64,000 bases of DNA, from contig CAVQCN010000003.1 in the NCBI GenBank assembly GCA_963711035.1, forward strand, positions 310,001-374,000, given 5' to 3'. The notes under the pieces are model-generated. The model had not been told where the DNA came from. It made no database searches and saw nothing but the letters and a program-made list of their open reading frames with translations. Shown in pieces: positions 37,954 to 46,567 of this stretch. Within the stretch, counting starts at the first letter, position 1, and every line of letters starts with the position of its first letter. The DNA comes from WHTK01 sp963711035 (GTDB lineage Bacteria; Chloroflexota; Dehalococcoidia; DSTF01; WHTK01). The position numbers were made by a program, and so were the translations under genes.

Positions 37954-38915
37954 AGATCGCCATCTTCGGCGCCGGCGCCGTCGGCGGCTACATGGGCGCC
38001 AAACTGGCGCAGGCCGGCGAAGACGTCACCCTGATTGCGCGCGGCCCGCACCTGGCAGCGCTGCAGCAAAACGGTCTGCGCCTGATCGAGGGCGAATCCG
38101 AGATGACGGTGTGGCCGCGCGCTCTGCAGGACACACGCGAGGCCGGACCGCAGGATTGCGTCATCGTCGGGCTCAAAGCGCACCAGTACTCCGACGCGGT
38201 GCCGCAAATCCAGCCGCTGCTCGGCCCCGAGACGCCGGTCGTCAACGCCCAGAACGGCGTGCCGTGGTGGTACTTCTACGGCATCGAAGGGCCGTACCGC
38301 GACCGCCGCCTCGAATCCGTCGATCCCGGCGGGCGCATCTGGGATGGCATCGGCCCGCAGCGCGCCATCGGCTGCGTCGTCTACCCGGCCTGCACGATCG
38401 AGGCGCCGGGTGTCATCCGCCATACCTCCGACGACCGCTTCATCCTCGGCGAACCGGACGGCAGCCGCAGCGAGCGCCTCTCCGTCATCTCGAAGGCGTT
38501 GATCGGCGCCGGGCTGCGCGCCCCTGTGCGGACCCGCATCCGAGGCGACATCTGGGTGAAGCTGTGGGGCAACGCCGTCCTCAACCCGGTCAGCGCCCTC
38601 ACACGCGCCTCGCTGCAGGCCATCGCGGGCGACTCCGAGACGCGCGCCGCGGTCCGCACCGCGATGATCGAGGTCGAGGCAGTTGCGACCGCGCTGGGCG
38701 AGAAGCTGCCGGTGAGCGTCGACGCGCGCATCGACGGCGCCGGCGAGGTCGGCGAGCACAAGACGTCGATGTTGCAGGACCTCGAAGCCGGGCGCGCCCT
38801 GGAGCTCGACGCGCTGACCGGCGCCGTCGTGGAGCTTGCGCACCTCACCGGCGTCGAGGTGCCGTACCTGGAGATGCTCTACGCGCTGGTGAAGCTGCTG
38901 GCATCGCAGCGCTGA
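37950..38915 (+). CDS. Ketopantoate reductase family protein (PanE/ApbA-like)
   Basis: 321 residues. Rossmann start MKIAIFGAGAVGGYMGAKLAQAGEDVTLIARG, then VIVGLKAHQYSDAVPQIQPLLG, NAQNGVPWW, and the C-terminal domain with KLWGNAVLNPVSALT and KTSMLQDLEAGRALELDAL (catalytic Lys region). It probably reduces a 2-oxo acid with NADPH. Being coupled to an acyl-CoA ligase rather than the pan operon suggests a substrate other than ketopantoate. One of two such genes here (the other is at 44074). Confidence 0.88.
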   Translation: MKIAIFGAGAVGGYMGAKLAQAGEDVTLIARGPHLAALQQNGLRLIEGESEMTVWPRALQDTREAGPQDCVIVGLKAHQYSDAVPQIQPLLGPETPVVNAQNGVPWWYFYGIEGPYRDRRLESVDPGGRIWDGIGPQRAIGCVVYPACTIEAPGVIRHTSDDRFILGEPDGSRSERLSVISKALIGAGLRAPVRTRIRGDIWVKLWGNAVLNPVSALTRASLQAIAGDSETRAAVRTAMIEVEAVATALGEKLPVSVDARIDGAGEVGEHKTSMLQDLEAGRALELDALTGAVVELAHLTGVEVPYLEMLYALVKLLASQR

Positions 38916-39002
38916 GGGGACTGCGAAGCATCCGTCCTTGACTGACGATGATATGGATGAGCGGTTTGCAATGCGCGATTCGGCATCGAGGTCGATTGGA
39001 CG

Positions 39003-39445
39003 ATGGGCTTAGAGGGCTTCATCAGGCTCTATTGGAACCGGGCATTCGGACCGGAGCCTCCGCTGCCCTTGCGGCCCGCTGAGAGGCTCTTGCTTCGCAC
39101 GAAGGCAAGACAAACCTATACGCAGTTCAGCGGTAGCTATGGGGAGCTTATTCTTACGAACGAGGATCTCATCTACTGGCTGTCAACGTCGCTGCTCATG
39201 GCCGTCCAGAGAAAGGTTCTGAGATGGCCGATTGCGGAAATTGCGCGGGTTGATATCGGAGGAATTGTCGAGCGGATTCTCTTTATCAGCATGAATGACG
39301 TCATTCGAGTAAAGCGAAATCTGGGAAGACTGAGCTATTTCATGTCAAAGACAAGAAGATGTGGGCCGAGTGTCTCACACGGGAAATCAGCTCGCTGGGG
39401 GCGGGGGAGGGCTGGAGACCCTGCCGGACGAATCCGGCAGCTTGA
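39003..39445 (+). pseudogene. Frameshifted PH/GRAM-like small protein
   Basis: Frame one from ATG 39003 reads LRPAERLLLRTKARQTYTQF, GELILTNEDLIYW and WPIAEIARVDIGG, then loses sense after RLSYF. From 39341 another frame continues HVKDKKMWAECLTREISSLG and stops at TGA 39443-39445. Inserting one T in the TTT at 39338-39340 joins them into about 148 residues with the lipid/peptide-binding PH/GRAM pattern. The first frame instead runs on through a dispersed repeat into the CDC48 gene, producing a spurious long ORF. Confidence 0.6.
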
Positions 39446-39545
39446 GCGGACGCTGCGTCGACGTAGCTGCGGCATTCATGCCGCAGGGTCCGTGTACCGT
39501 GCACGCGACGCCGGCTCGTGGTTCGAGAGCCTCACCACGAGCGGT
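39424..39545 (+). repeat. Composite family B repeat inside a read-through ORF
   Basis: GCCGGACGAATCCGGC (39424-39439), GCGGCATTCATGCCGC (about 39470-39485) and GGTTCGAGAGCCTCACCACG (about 39522-39541). Same layout as 36179-36333. No stop codon interrupts it in the forward frame of CDC48, so gene callers may fuse it to that gene. Confidence 0.85.
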
Positions 39546-39618
39546 CATGACCTCGGCGTCCTCTGCACTTCGCCCTCTGCACCCTGCGCCTGCCGCGCGC
39601 TCGATATACTTTCTCCTG

Positions 39619-39648
39619 ATGACATCGCTACTCGAGGCGCAATCGTGA
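39619..39648 (+). CDS. Leaderless 9-codon micro-ORF coupled to the CDC48 gene
   Basis: TATACT (39605-39610) is followed 8 nt later by ATG 39619, which reads MTSLLEAQS and stops at TGA 39646-39648. That stop overlaps GTG 39645 in a GTGA junction with the CDC48 frame. The same design occurs at 45156. It may serve to deliver ribosomes to a start codon lacking an SD. Chance occurrence cannot be excluded for so short an ORF. Confidence 0.35.
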   Translation: MTSLLEAQS

Positions 39649-41798
39649 ACGCGATGACCCTGCGTGTGGCCGAGGCGCTGGCCCGCGACGTCGGGCGCGG
39701 CCTCGTGCGTCTCGACCCGAGCGATATGGCGGGCGCCGGAGTCGGCACCGGCGAGACGGTGCAGCTGATCGGCAAGCGTGCCACCGTGGCCAAGGCGCTG
39801 CCCGCCTACGCCGAGGACCGCGGCCAGGGCATGGTCCAGATGGACGGCATCGTGCGCGAGAACTCGCAGACCGCCCTCGGCGAGCGCGTCACGCTGCAGC
39901 GCATCGTCTGCCCCATCGCACGCAGCGTCACGCTGCAGCCGCTAGGCGACGCGGGCGGCGCGCTGGCCACGGACCCGAAGCACGTCGGCGGCGTGCTCGA
40001 GGGCCTGCCGGTGACGGCCGGCGACAAGGTGCGCTCGACCTTCATGGGCGGCATCTACCGCGAGTTCAACGTGGTCGAGACGAGCCCGCGGGGCCCCGTA
40101 CTGATCACGAGCACGACCAGCGTCAACGTCAAGGGCGAATCGCTGTCACGGCCCGGCTACCAGGAGACCGGCGTCACCTACGAGGACATCGGCGGCCTGC
40201 GCAAGCAGGTGCAGCGCATCCGGGAGATGATCGAGCTGCCGTTGCGCTATCCGGAGCTGTTCGATCGCCTCGGCATCGACCCGCCGAAGGGCGTGCTGCT
40301 CTACGGGCCGCCCGGCTGCGGCAAGACGCTGGTCGCCAAAGCGCTCGCCAACGAGACGGCGGCGTACTTCACCCACATCGGCGGGCCCGAGGTGATGGGC
40401 AAGTACTACGGCGAGTCCGAGGAGCGGCTGCGCGCCATCTTCGAGGAAGCGCAGGCTCACGCGCCGTCCATCCTGTTCATCGACGAGATCGACGCGGTGG
40501 CGCCGAAGCGCGAGGAAATGGGCAGCCAGCAGCAAGTCGAGAAGCGCGTCGTGGCGCAGATGCTGTCGCTCATGGACGGCCTCAAGTCGCGTGGCCAGGT
40601 CGCGATCATCGGCGCCACGAACGCCCCGCAGCTCATCGATCCTGCGTTGCGCCGCCCCGGCCGTTTCGACCGCGAGATCAACGTCGGCGTGCCGGAGAAG
40701 AGCGGCCGGCGCGAGATCCTCGACGTGCACACGCGCGGCATGCCGCTGGCCGAGGACGTCTCGCTGGACAAGCTGGCAGACCTGACGCACGGCTTCGTCG
40801 GCGCCGACCTGGCAGCGCTGTGCCGCGAGGCGGCGATGGCGACGCTGCGCGGCATGGCGGAGGAGATACCGCTCGACGCGGAGCACATCCCCTACGATTT
40901 GCTGGCGAAGCTGCAGGTAACGATGGATGACTTCCTCGAAGCGCTGAAGGAGGTCGAGCCGTCTGCCCTGCGCGAGGTGTTCACCGAGGTGCCCGACGTC
41001 CGCTGGGACGACGTCGGCGGCCTGGACGAGGCGAAGGCGACGCTGAAGCAGGTCATCGAATGGCCGCTGCAGCACGCCGACCTCTTCGAGCGCGTGGACG
41101 CTACGGCGCCGAAGGGCCTGCTGCTGACGGGCCCGAGCGGCACCGGCAAGACGCTGCTGGCCAAGGCGGTGGCCAACGAGTGCCAGGTCAACTTCATCGC
41201 CATCAAAGGGCCGGAGCTGATCTCGAAGTGGGTGGGCGAATCGGAGCGGCTGATCCGAGAGATCTTCAAGCTCGCCCGCCTCAGCAGTCCCTGCATCGTC
41301 TTCTTCGACGAGATCGAAGCCATCGCCGGTCGCCGCGGCACCTCTGACACGAGCATCACGGAGCGCATGATCAGCCAGATCCTGGCCGAGATCGACGGCA
41401 TCGAGGAGCTGCGCGGCGTCATCGTCCTGGCGGCCACCAACCGTCCCGACCTGCTCGACCCGGCCCTGCTGCGCGCCGGCCGTTTCGAGGTGCGCCTCGA
41501 CCTGCCGTTGCCCGACGAGGCTGCACGTCGCGCCATCTTCGACGTGCACCTGCGCGCCAAGCCGCTCGCGGACGATATCGACGTTGGTGCGCTGGCCGCG
41601 ACGACGCAGGGCTTCAGCGGCGCCGACATCGAGGCCGTCTGCCGCCGCGCCTCGCTCGAAGCGATCCGTGAGGCGTTGGAGGAGCGCCGCGAGGGCGTCG
41701 TCCCCGAGCAGGACCTGCGCGTCACGTCTGCTCACTTCGCAACGGCCGTCGAAGCCATCGGCAGTCTGCACGAGACGGCACCCCGGACAACGGAATGA
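39645..41798 (+). CDS. CDC48/VAT-type AAA ATPase
   Basis: About 717 residues (714 from ATG 39654). N-terminal double-psi beta-barrel (RVAEALARDVGRGLVRLDPSDM), first AAA domain with Walker A GPPGCGKT (about 218-225 from the ATG) and Walker B ILFIDEIDA, second AAA domain with GPSGTGKT (about 493) and IVFFDEIEA, and arginine-finger regions RRPGRFD/LRAGRFE. It is a hexameric unfoldase similar to archaeal VAT and eukaryotic p97. The real start is GTG 39645 or ATG 39654, just after the TATACT box; the 931-residue ORF starting at 39003 is an artefact of a frameshifted neighbour plus a repeat. Confidence 0.93.
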   Translation: MNAMTLRVAEALARDVGRGLVRLDPSDMAGAGVGTGETVQLIGKRATVAKALPAYAEDRGQGMVQMDGIVRENSQTALGERVTLQRIVCPIARSVTLQPLGDAGGALATDPKHVGGVLEGLPVTAGDKVRSTFMGGIYREFNVVETSPRGPVLITSTTSVNVKGESLSRPGYQETGVTYEDIGGLRKQVQRIREMIELPLRYPELFDRLGIDPPKGVLLYGPPGCGKTLVAKALANETAAYFTHIGGPEVMGKYYGESEERLRAIFEEAQAHAPSILFIDEIDAVAPKREEMGSQQQVEKRVVAQMLSLMDGLKSRGQVAIIGATNAPQLIDPALRRPGRFDREINVGVPEKSGRREILDVHTRGMPLAEDVSLDKLADLTHGFVGADLAALCREAAMATLRGMAEEIPLDAEHIPYDLLAKLQVTMDDFLEALKEVEPSALREVFTEVPDVRWDDVGGLDEAKATLKQVIEWPLQHADLFERVDATAPKGLLLTGPSGTGKTLLAKAVANECQVNFIAIKGPELISKWVGESERLIREIFKLARLSSPCIVFFDEIEAIAGRRGTSDTSITERMISQILAEIDGIEELRGVIVLAATNRPDLLDPALLRAGRFEVRLDLPLPDEAARRAIFDVHLRAKPLADDIDVGALAATTQGFSGADIEAVCRRASLEAIREALEERREGVVPEQDLRVTSAHFATAVEAIGSLHETAPRTTE

Positions 41799-41908
41799 CG
41801 AGTCCACTCAATCCACCGTGATCCTCCGCCGGAACGGCTGCACCGTATAATCGCGGCGACGTCTGCCACCCCGTCATGGCGACGTCCGATTCGAAGCGAG
41901 GACGATAC

Positions 41909-42700
41909 GTGGCACTTTCATCGGAGACCGTTGCGGAGCTGGCCCGGGCCCTCTACGCGGCAGAGCAGAACTGCGAGCCCATCGAGCCGCTGACCGACGA
42001 CTATCCCGACATGGAGATGGAGGACGCCTACGCCATCCAGCTCGAGGTCATCCGCCTGCGCACCGGCGGGGACGCGGACCGTATCGCCGGCTGGAAGGTG
42101 GGCCTCACCAGCCGGGCGATGCAGCTGATGCTCGGCGTCGACGAACCTGACTTCGGTCACCTGCTGGCCGACATGCGCCTCGCCGAAGAGCAGCCGTTGG
42201 TCGCCGAGCGCATGATCTGGCCGCGTGTCGAACCGGAGATCGCCTTCCACCTGCGTGGCGACCTCCGGGGCCCCGGCGTGACAGCCGAAGACGTTATCGC
42301 TGCCACCGACTTTCTGATGCCGTCGCTGGAGATCATCGACAGCCGCATACGCGATTGGAAGATCAAGCTCTGCGACACGATTGCCGACAACGCTTCGTCC
42401 GCCGGCTACGTCCTGAGCCGCCACCAGACGCCGCTTGTCGGCATCGATACGCGGCTCATCGGCATGAACTACTACGTCGACGGCAACCTGGTGAGCACGG
42501 CAACGAGCGCCGCCGTGATCGGCGATCCGGCGGCGGCGGTGGCATGGATCGCGAACACGCTGGCGCCGCTCGGCCAGCACCTCAAGGCAGGGCAGGTCGT
42601 CATGCCCGGCTCGCTCGTCGCGGCCGTCGACGCCAAACCCGGCTGCACCATTCGCGCCGATTTCGCGCAGATCGGCTCCATTGAGCTGCAGGTGACGTAG
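41909..42700 (+). CDS. 2-keto-4-pentenoate hydratase / 4-oxalocrotonate decarboxylase family (MhpD-like)
   Basis: About 263 residues: AYAIQLEVIRLR, IAGWKVGLTSRAMQLMLGVDEPDFGHLL, RVEPEIAFHLRGDL (metal-binding ExE-type), FLMPSLEIIDSRIRDW, KAGQVVMPGSLVAAV. Members hydrate or decarboxylate 2-oxo acids in meta-cleavage of aromatics. TATAAT (41846-41851) gives a leader of about 50 nt in which GCGAGGA lies 6 nt before GTG 41909; ATG 41876 is the alternative start. No other ring-cleavage genes are adjacent. Confidence 0.85.
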   Translation: MALSSETVAELARALYAAEQNCEPIEPLTDDYPDMEMEDAYAIQLEVIRLRTGGDADRIAGWKVGLTSRAMQLMLGVDEPDFGHLLADMRLAEEQPLVAERMIWPRVEPEIAFHLRGDLRGPGVTAEDVIAATDFLMPSLEIIDSRIRDWKIKLCDTIADNASSAGYVLSRHQTPLVGIDTRLIGMNYYVDGNLVSTATSAAVIGDPAAAVAWIANTLAPLGQHLKAGQVVMPGSLVAAVDAKPGCTIRADFAQIGSIELQVT

Positions 42701-42713
42701 GGGGACCGGGTGT

Positions 42714-43008
42714 CTGCGGCATGAATGCCGGGCCGCCTGGCCGGCTGACCTTCGGCCCAGCTATCAGGCACCGGCCGCACAGTTCAAGCTGCCGGATTCA
42801 CCGGGCACGCGCCCGTCTCCTCTTGAAACGCCGCGGAGGCGTGGTCAGCCGGGGCTAGATTCTTCGCTGCGCTCAGAATGACAACGAAGCGCCTTCCCAG
42901 CAGACGTCCCGTTGTCATTGCGAGCGATAGCGAAGCAATCTCTGGTGCGCGTCAAAGAAGGACGCAGCGGCCCGAGATTGCCGCGTCGCTGGCGCTCCTC
43001 GCAATGAC
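42714..43008 (+). repeat. Repeat-filled gap: family B hairpin and three family A units
   Basis: TGCGGCATGAATGCCGGG near 42714; inverted AGATTCTTCGCTGCGCTCAG at 42857-42882; direct GTCATTGCGAGCGATAGCGA at 42914-42941; and an inverted long unit ending CTCGCAATGAC at 42975-43008. The last two form a head-to-head pair around about 33 nt. No gene is seen in 42701-43083. Confidence 0.8.
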
Positions 43009-43083
43009 GGACGCGGTGGTCAAAATGCACGCAGCCTCGCAGCGCCGGATGATCGCTGATGTCTGAAGCCTGACGGCTGCTCG

Positions 43084-43882
43084 CTACAGATGCACCTCGG
43101 GGCTGGTGCCGCCCATCACCGAGATCGACTCTCCCGTGATGCTGATGGCGAGGGGCGAGCACAGGAAGACGATGACGTTGGCCACGTCCTCCGCCGTCGG
43201 GTAGTGCTTCAGCGGCGTGCGGTCTGCTGCCTGCTGGAGCAGCGTCTCGATCGGCACGCCCTGCTGCTGTGCGCTGGCCTGCAGGCGCTCGATACCGGTC
43301 TCGGTGAGGGTGCCGCCGGGTATCACGGCGTTGGCGGTGATGCCGTACTGTCCCAGGCCGTTGGCCAGAGACTTCGCCAGATTGATGGTGCCGATGTTGC
43401 GAATGCCGGCGCTGATCCCGGATCCCGGGTTGCGGGCCGCACCGCCGCTGATGTTGACGATGCGTCCCCAGCCGGCCTGCTTCATATGCGGGACGCTGGC
43501 CCGAGCGCAGCGCAAGTAGCCGACAACCTTCTCTTCAAAGTCGTGCAGCACGTCGGAATCCTGCACGTTTTCGATCGTCCCGGGTGTGCCGCCCACGCGG
43601 GCCGCGTTGTTGATCAGGATCTCGATGCCGCCCAACTCGCGCGCGGCCGTCTCGATGAATTGGGTAATCGAGTCGGCGTTGGCTGTGTCGCACTGGATGG
43701 GCACGATCTTGCGGCCCGTCTCCCTGGCGATCTCCTCGGCGGCCTCGCGCAGCGGCCCTTCAGCTGCGAGAGCAGATGGCGACGTCGCAGCCTTCCCGGG
43801 CCAGGGCGCGCGCGGTTGCCTTGCCGATGCCGCGGCTGCCGCCGGTGACGACTGCTTTCCGATTGGTTAGCTGCAGATCCAA
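43084..43882 (-). pseudogene. Short-chain dehydrogenase/reductase with one frameshift
   Basis: The N-terminal part from TTG 43882 (SD GGGGAG 7 nt upstream) reads LQLTNRKAVVTGGSRGIGKA with the TGxxxGIG nucleotide-binding motif, then hits a TGA after AICSRS near 43766. The rest (EAAEEIARETGRKIV, ILINNAARVGG, GRIVNISGG, NLAKSLANGLG, ITGESISVMGG) is intact in another frame to 43084. One inserted or two deleted bases in the GCAGCTGAA at about 43766 would explain it. The usual YxxxK catalytic pair is not visible (SGISAGIRNIGTINLAK), so this belongs to a divergent SDR group. Confidence 0.8.
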
Positions 43883-44073
43883 GACGTTGCTCCCCTCATT
43901 CCAGACCGCTGCGGGCGATGTCCATTTCCGTCCCAAACTATAGGGGATCGGATATCCCGCGGAGAGCCGCGCAAGGCTGAATGTTCGAGAAAACCTGCTC
44001 TGCAGCCGGCCTTTCGCCACGCCTGTTATCAACCCGGCGCCTGTCCTACACTCACACGCAAGGAGACACTCGA

Positions 44074-45087
44074 ATGCGTTACATCTTCTACGGGGCAGGG
44101 GCCATCGGCGGCGTGATCGGCGCCAAGTTGCACCTGGCCGGCCACGATGTGTTGCTCATTGTCCGCGGCGAGCACCTGCGCGTGATCCGTGAGCGCGGCC
44201 TGGAGCTCCGCGTTCCTACCGAGAATATGGTGCTCGACATCCCGGCCGTGGGGCATCCCTCCGAGATCGACTTCCGCGAAGGCGACGTCGTCATGCTGAG
44301 CATGAAGTCGCAGGACACGGAGCCCGCCCTGCGTGAGCTGCGCGCCGCCGCCGGCGACCAGATCCCGGTCGTCTGCTGCCAAAACGGCGTCGAGAACGAA
44401 CGCCTGGCGGCGCGCCTCTTCGCCAACGTCTACGGCGTGATGCTTCTGCTGCCGGGCACGCACCTCGACCCCGGCGTGGTCGAGACGCCAGTCTGGCCCA
44501 CGAGCGGCATCACGGACATCGGCCGCTTCCCGCGCGGCGTCGACGCGCTGGCCGAGGCGATCTCACGGGACTTCGCGTCCTCCAACCTGCTGACGCATAC
44601 GACCGACGACATCATCGCCTGGAAGTACGCGAAGCTGGTGCAGAACCTCAACAACGCCGTGCAGGCAATCTGCGGCCGCGACGTCGACACGAGCGATCTC
44701 GCGAGCCAGGTGCGGGCCGAAGCGAACGCCTGCATCGAGGCTGCCGGTATCAACTGTGTCTCGCGCAGTGAGTTCAACGAGCGCAATCACGCCTTCAGCC
44801 GCGACCAGCTACCGCCCGACGCCAACATCCGCTCAGGCTCCTCCACGTGGCAGAGCCTGGAGCGCGGCTCCGGCTCGATCGAAGTCGACTACCTGAACGG
44901 CGAGGTCTCGCTGCTGGGGCGGCTGCACGACGTCCCGACTCCCGCCAACGAAGTGTTTCAGCTGCTGGCTGACCGCATGGCGCGCGAGCGCATGACGCCA
45001 GGGTCGATCAGTCCGGACGAAGTGCGACATCTGATCGCGCAGCGATCGGCAGTAGGCGCCCGCGGCGTTGAGGCCGGTGGCGCCTGA
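44074..45087 (+). CDS. Ketopantoate reductase family protein (PanE/ApbA-like), second copy
   Basis: 337 residues: MRYIFYGAGAIGGVIGAKLH, VVMLSMKSQDTEPAL, CCQNGVENER, IAWKYAKLVQNLNNAVQA (Lys/Asn active-site helix) and SSTWQSLERGSGSIEVDYL in the C-terminal domain. SD AAGGAG lies 8 nt before ATG 44074 and TACACT (44047-44052) is a likely -10, so the upstream extension to 43981 is not used. It is only distantly similar to the 37950 copy. It could supply pantoate for the pan operon, or act on another 2-oxo acid. Confidence 0.85.
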   Translation: MRYIFYGAGAIGGVIGAKLHLAGHDVLLIVRGEHLRVIRERGLELRVPTENMVLDIPAVGHPSEIDFREGDVVMLSMKSQDTEPALRELRAAAGDQIPVVCCQNGVENERLAARLFANVYGVMLLLPGTHLDPGVVETPVWPTSGITDIGRFPRGVDALAEAISRDFASSNLLTHTTDDIIAWKYAKLVQNLNNAVQAICGRDVDTSDLASQVRAEANACIEAAGINCVSRSEFNERNHAFSRDQLPPDANIRSGSSTWQSLERGSGSIEVDYLNGEVSLLGRLHDVPTPANEVFQLLADRMARERMTPGSISPDEVRHLIAQRSAVGARGVEAGGA

Positions 45088-45155
45088 CGTCGCGCGCGTT
45101 TCCGGGCTTCTTGCGTCCGACTTTGCTGCCGCTGCTCCGGCCGTATAATGCTATG

Positions 45156-45224
45156 GTGTCAAAGCGCTTGCCTATCTCGCTGAAAGCAGCGCGCAACTCC
45201 CGTGGCGACGGCTCGGTTCGATGA
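45156..45224 (+). CDS. Leaderless 22-codon micro-ORF coupled to the MFS exporter
   Basis: Consensus TATAAT (45144-45149) is followed after exactly 6 nt by GTG 45156, the leaderless spacing seen for ligA, hisN and others. The frame reads MSKRLPISLKAARNSRGDG and stops at TGA 45222-45224, overlapping the MFS ATG in an ATGA junction. The MFS gene has no SD, so its translation probably depends on ribosomes finishing this ORF. It could be a leader peptide of an efflux gene or a coupling device. Confidence 0.5.
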   Translation: MSKRLPISLKAARNSRGDGSVR

Positions 45225-46495
45225 CCACTCCGGAGAACACGCTCCGCCTCGGCATCCCCAGTCCCGGTCCCAGCTTTCGCGGCGCCCTCAAGAGCCGCGA
45301 TTTCACCCTGCTCTTCATCGGCCAGGTCGGTTCCGAGATCGGCAACGGCGCCGTGCAGCTGGCGCTGCCCTGGCTGGTGCTGGAGCAGACGGGCTCCGCC
45401 TTCCAGCTAGGCCTGTCCTACTTCTTCCAGTTCCTGCCCATGTTGCTGTTCGGCATGATAGGCGGCGTCGCCGTCGACCGCTGGGACCGGCGCCTCACGA
45501 TCGTCGTCGTCGACTCGATCCGCGCCGTGGCGTTTCTCTCCGTTGCCGGCATCTACTACGCGGGTCACCTGACGGTGGGGTATATCTACACCGTCATTTT
45601 CATCGAGGCGTCCCTGGCCAACTTCTTCAACCCGGCCCGCGTGGCGATTTTGCCGAGCCTGGTGCCGGAGGAGAGCCTGAGACCGGCCAACTCGCTGATG
45701 GAGGTGTCGCGGCACATCGGCTTCCTGGTGGCGCCGCCGGCCGGTGGTGTCGTCAGCGCCGTGCTGGGTCCGGCCTCGATCATGCTGTTCGACGGCGTCA
45801 CCTTCGCCCTGTCGGCCACGATGGTGTACTTCATCCGCTGGCGCCAGGCGACGCGCGAGATTACGCCGTCGGAGGGGATGCGTCACTCGATCGAGATGGT
45901 GATCGAGCAGATGCGCGCCGGTGTGAAGACGATCATGCGCGTCAAGCTTCTGCAGGTGGCGCTGCTGCTCGGCTTCAGCCTCAACCTGATCGTGGCGCCC
46001 ATCCAGGTTCTGGTGCCGCTCTTCGTCAGCGAAACCAAGCACCAGCAGGCCGATTACTTTGCATTCCTTGTCGCCGGCTTGCTCGTCGGCCTGATTGTCG
46101 GCTCGTTGTCCTCGCCCGCCGTAGCCCGCCGCGTCGGACTGGGGCGGCTCGCGATCGGCGCCGTCTTCATCCTCGGCATCGTCATTGCCATCGCGACGTG
46201 GCCGCCGGGCCTCTATCCCGCCGTCGTGGCGATGGCGATTGCGGGCACGGCGATCGGTTCGCTGAACGTGGCGCAGACTACGATGCTGCAGACGAACACG
46301 ACCGATGACGAGCTCGGCCGCGTCTCTGCCACGTATTACACGTTTTCGCTGGGCGTGCGCCCGTTCGGCTTCCTGGCGATGGGTCTGCTCGCGTCCGCCG
46401 TCGACATCAGATGGCTGTTCGTCGTCATGGGCATCTTCTCCGTCATGGTCGGCTTTGGCTTGCTGCGCGTGCGCGAAGCGCGAGAGTACCACTGA
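45221..46495 (+). CDS. Major facilitator superfamily exporter
   Basis: 424 residues with twelve predicted helices. It starts SFRGALKSRDFTLLFIGQVGSEIGNGAVQLALPWLVLEQTGSAF, typical of the MFS_3-type (macrolide/enterobactin exporter-like) group, with loop motif GGVAVDRWDRRLTIVVVDSIRA and NFFNPARVAILPSLVPEESLRPANS. Likely a drug or metabolite:H+ exporter in the cytoplasmic membrane. The start overlaps the micro-ORF upstream. A strong stem follows. Confidence 0.88.
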   Translation: MTTPENTLRLGIPSPGPSFRGALKSRDFTLLFIGQVGSEIGNGAVQLALPWLVLEQTGSAFQLGLSYFFQFLPMLLFGMIGGVAVDRWDRRLTIVVVDSIRAVAFLSVAGIYYAGHLTVGYIYTVIFIEASLANFFNPARVAILPSLVPEESLRPANSLMEVSRHIGFLVAPPAGGVVSAVLGPASIMLFDGVTFALSATMVYFIRWRQATREITPSEGMRHSIEMVIEQMRAGVKTIMRVKLLQVALLLGFSLNLIVAPIQVLVPLFVSETKHQQADYFAFLVAGLLVGLIVGSLSSPAVARRVGLGRLAIGAVFILGIVIAIATWPPGLYPAVVAMAIAGTAIGSLNVAQTTMLQTNTTDDELGRVSATYYTFSLGVRPFGFLAMGLLASAVDIRWLFVVMGIFSVMVGFGLLRVREAREYH

Positions 46496-46517
46496 GGCCG
46501 GGCCGGATGGAGACGAC

Positions 46518-46554
46518 GTGAAGGCGCCCCGGTGAACTACCGGGGCGCCTTCAC
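46518..46554. terminator. Stem between the convergent MFS and MerR-microprotein units
   Basis: GTGAAGGCGCCCCGG (46518-46532), loop TGAACTA, CCGGGGCGCCTTCAC (46540-46554); 15 perfect pairs, no T-tract on either strand. It may act in both directions. Confidence 0.6.
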
Positions 46555-46567
46555 GTTCAAGCCGCGA

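Noticed and set aside
39003..41798. Single 931-residue CDC48 protein
   Set aside because: The first 214 residues come from a frameshifted unrelated gene and a dispersed repeat; a promoter box precedes the true start.
40146..41807. 553-residue minus-strand ORF opposite the CDC48 gene
   Set aside because: Antisense shadow; composition typical of the complement of GC-rich codons, while the plus strand has all AAA motifs.
42857..43008. CRISPR-like array from regularly recurring repeats
   Set aside because: Units alternate in orientation and spacing is irregular; no cas genes. They are REP-like repeats.
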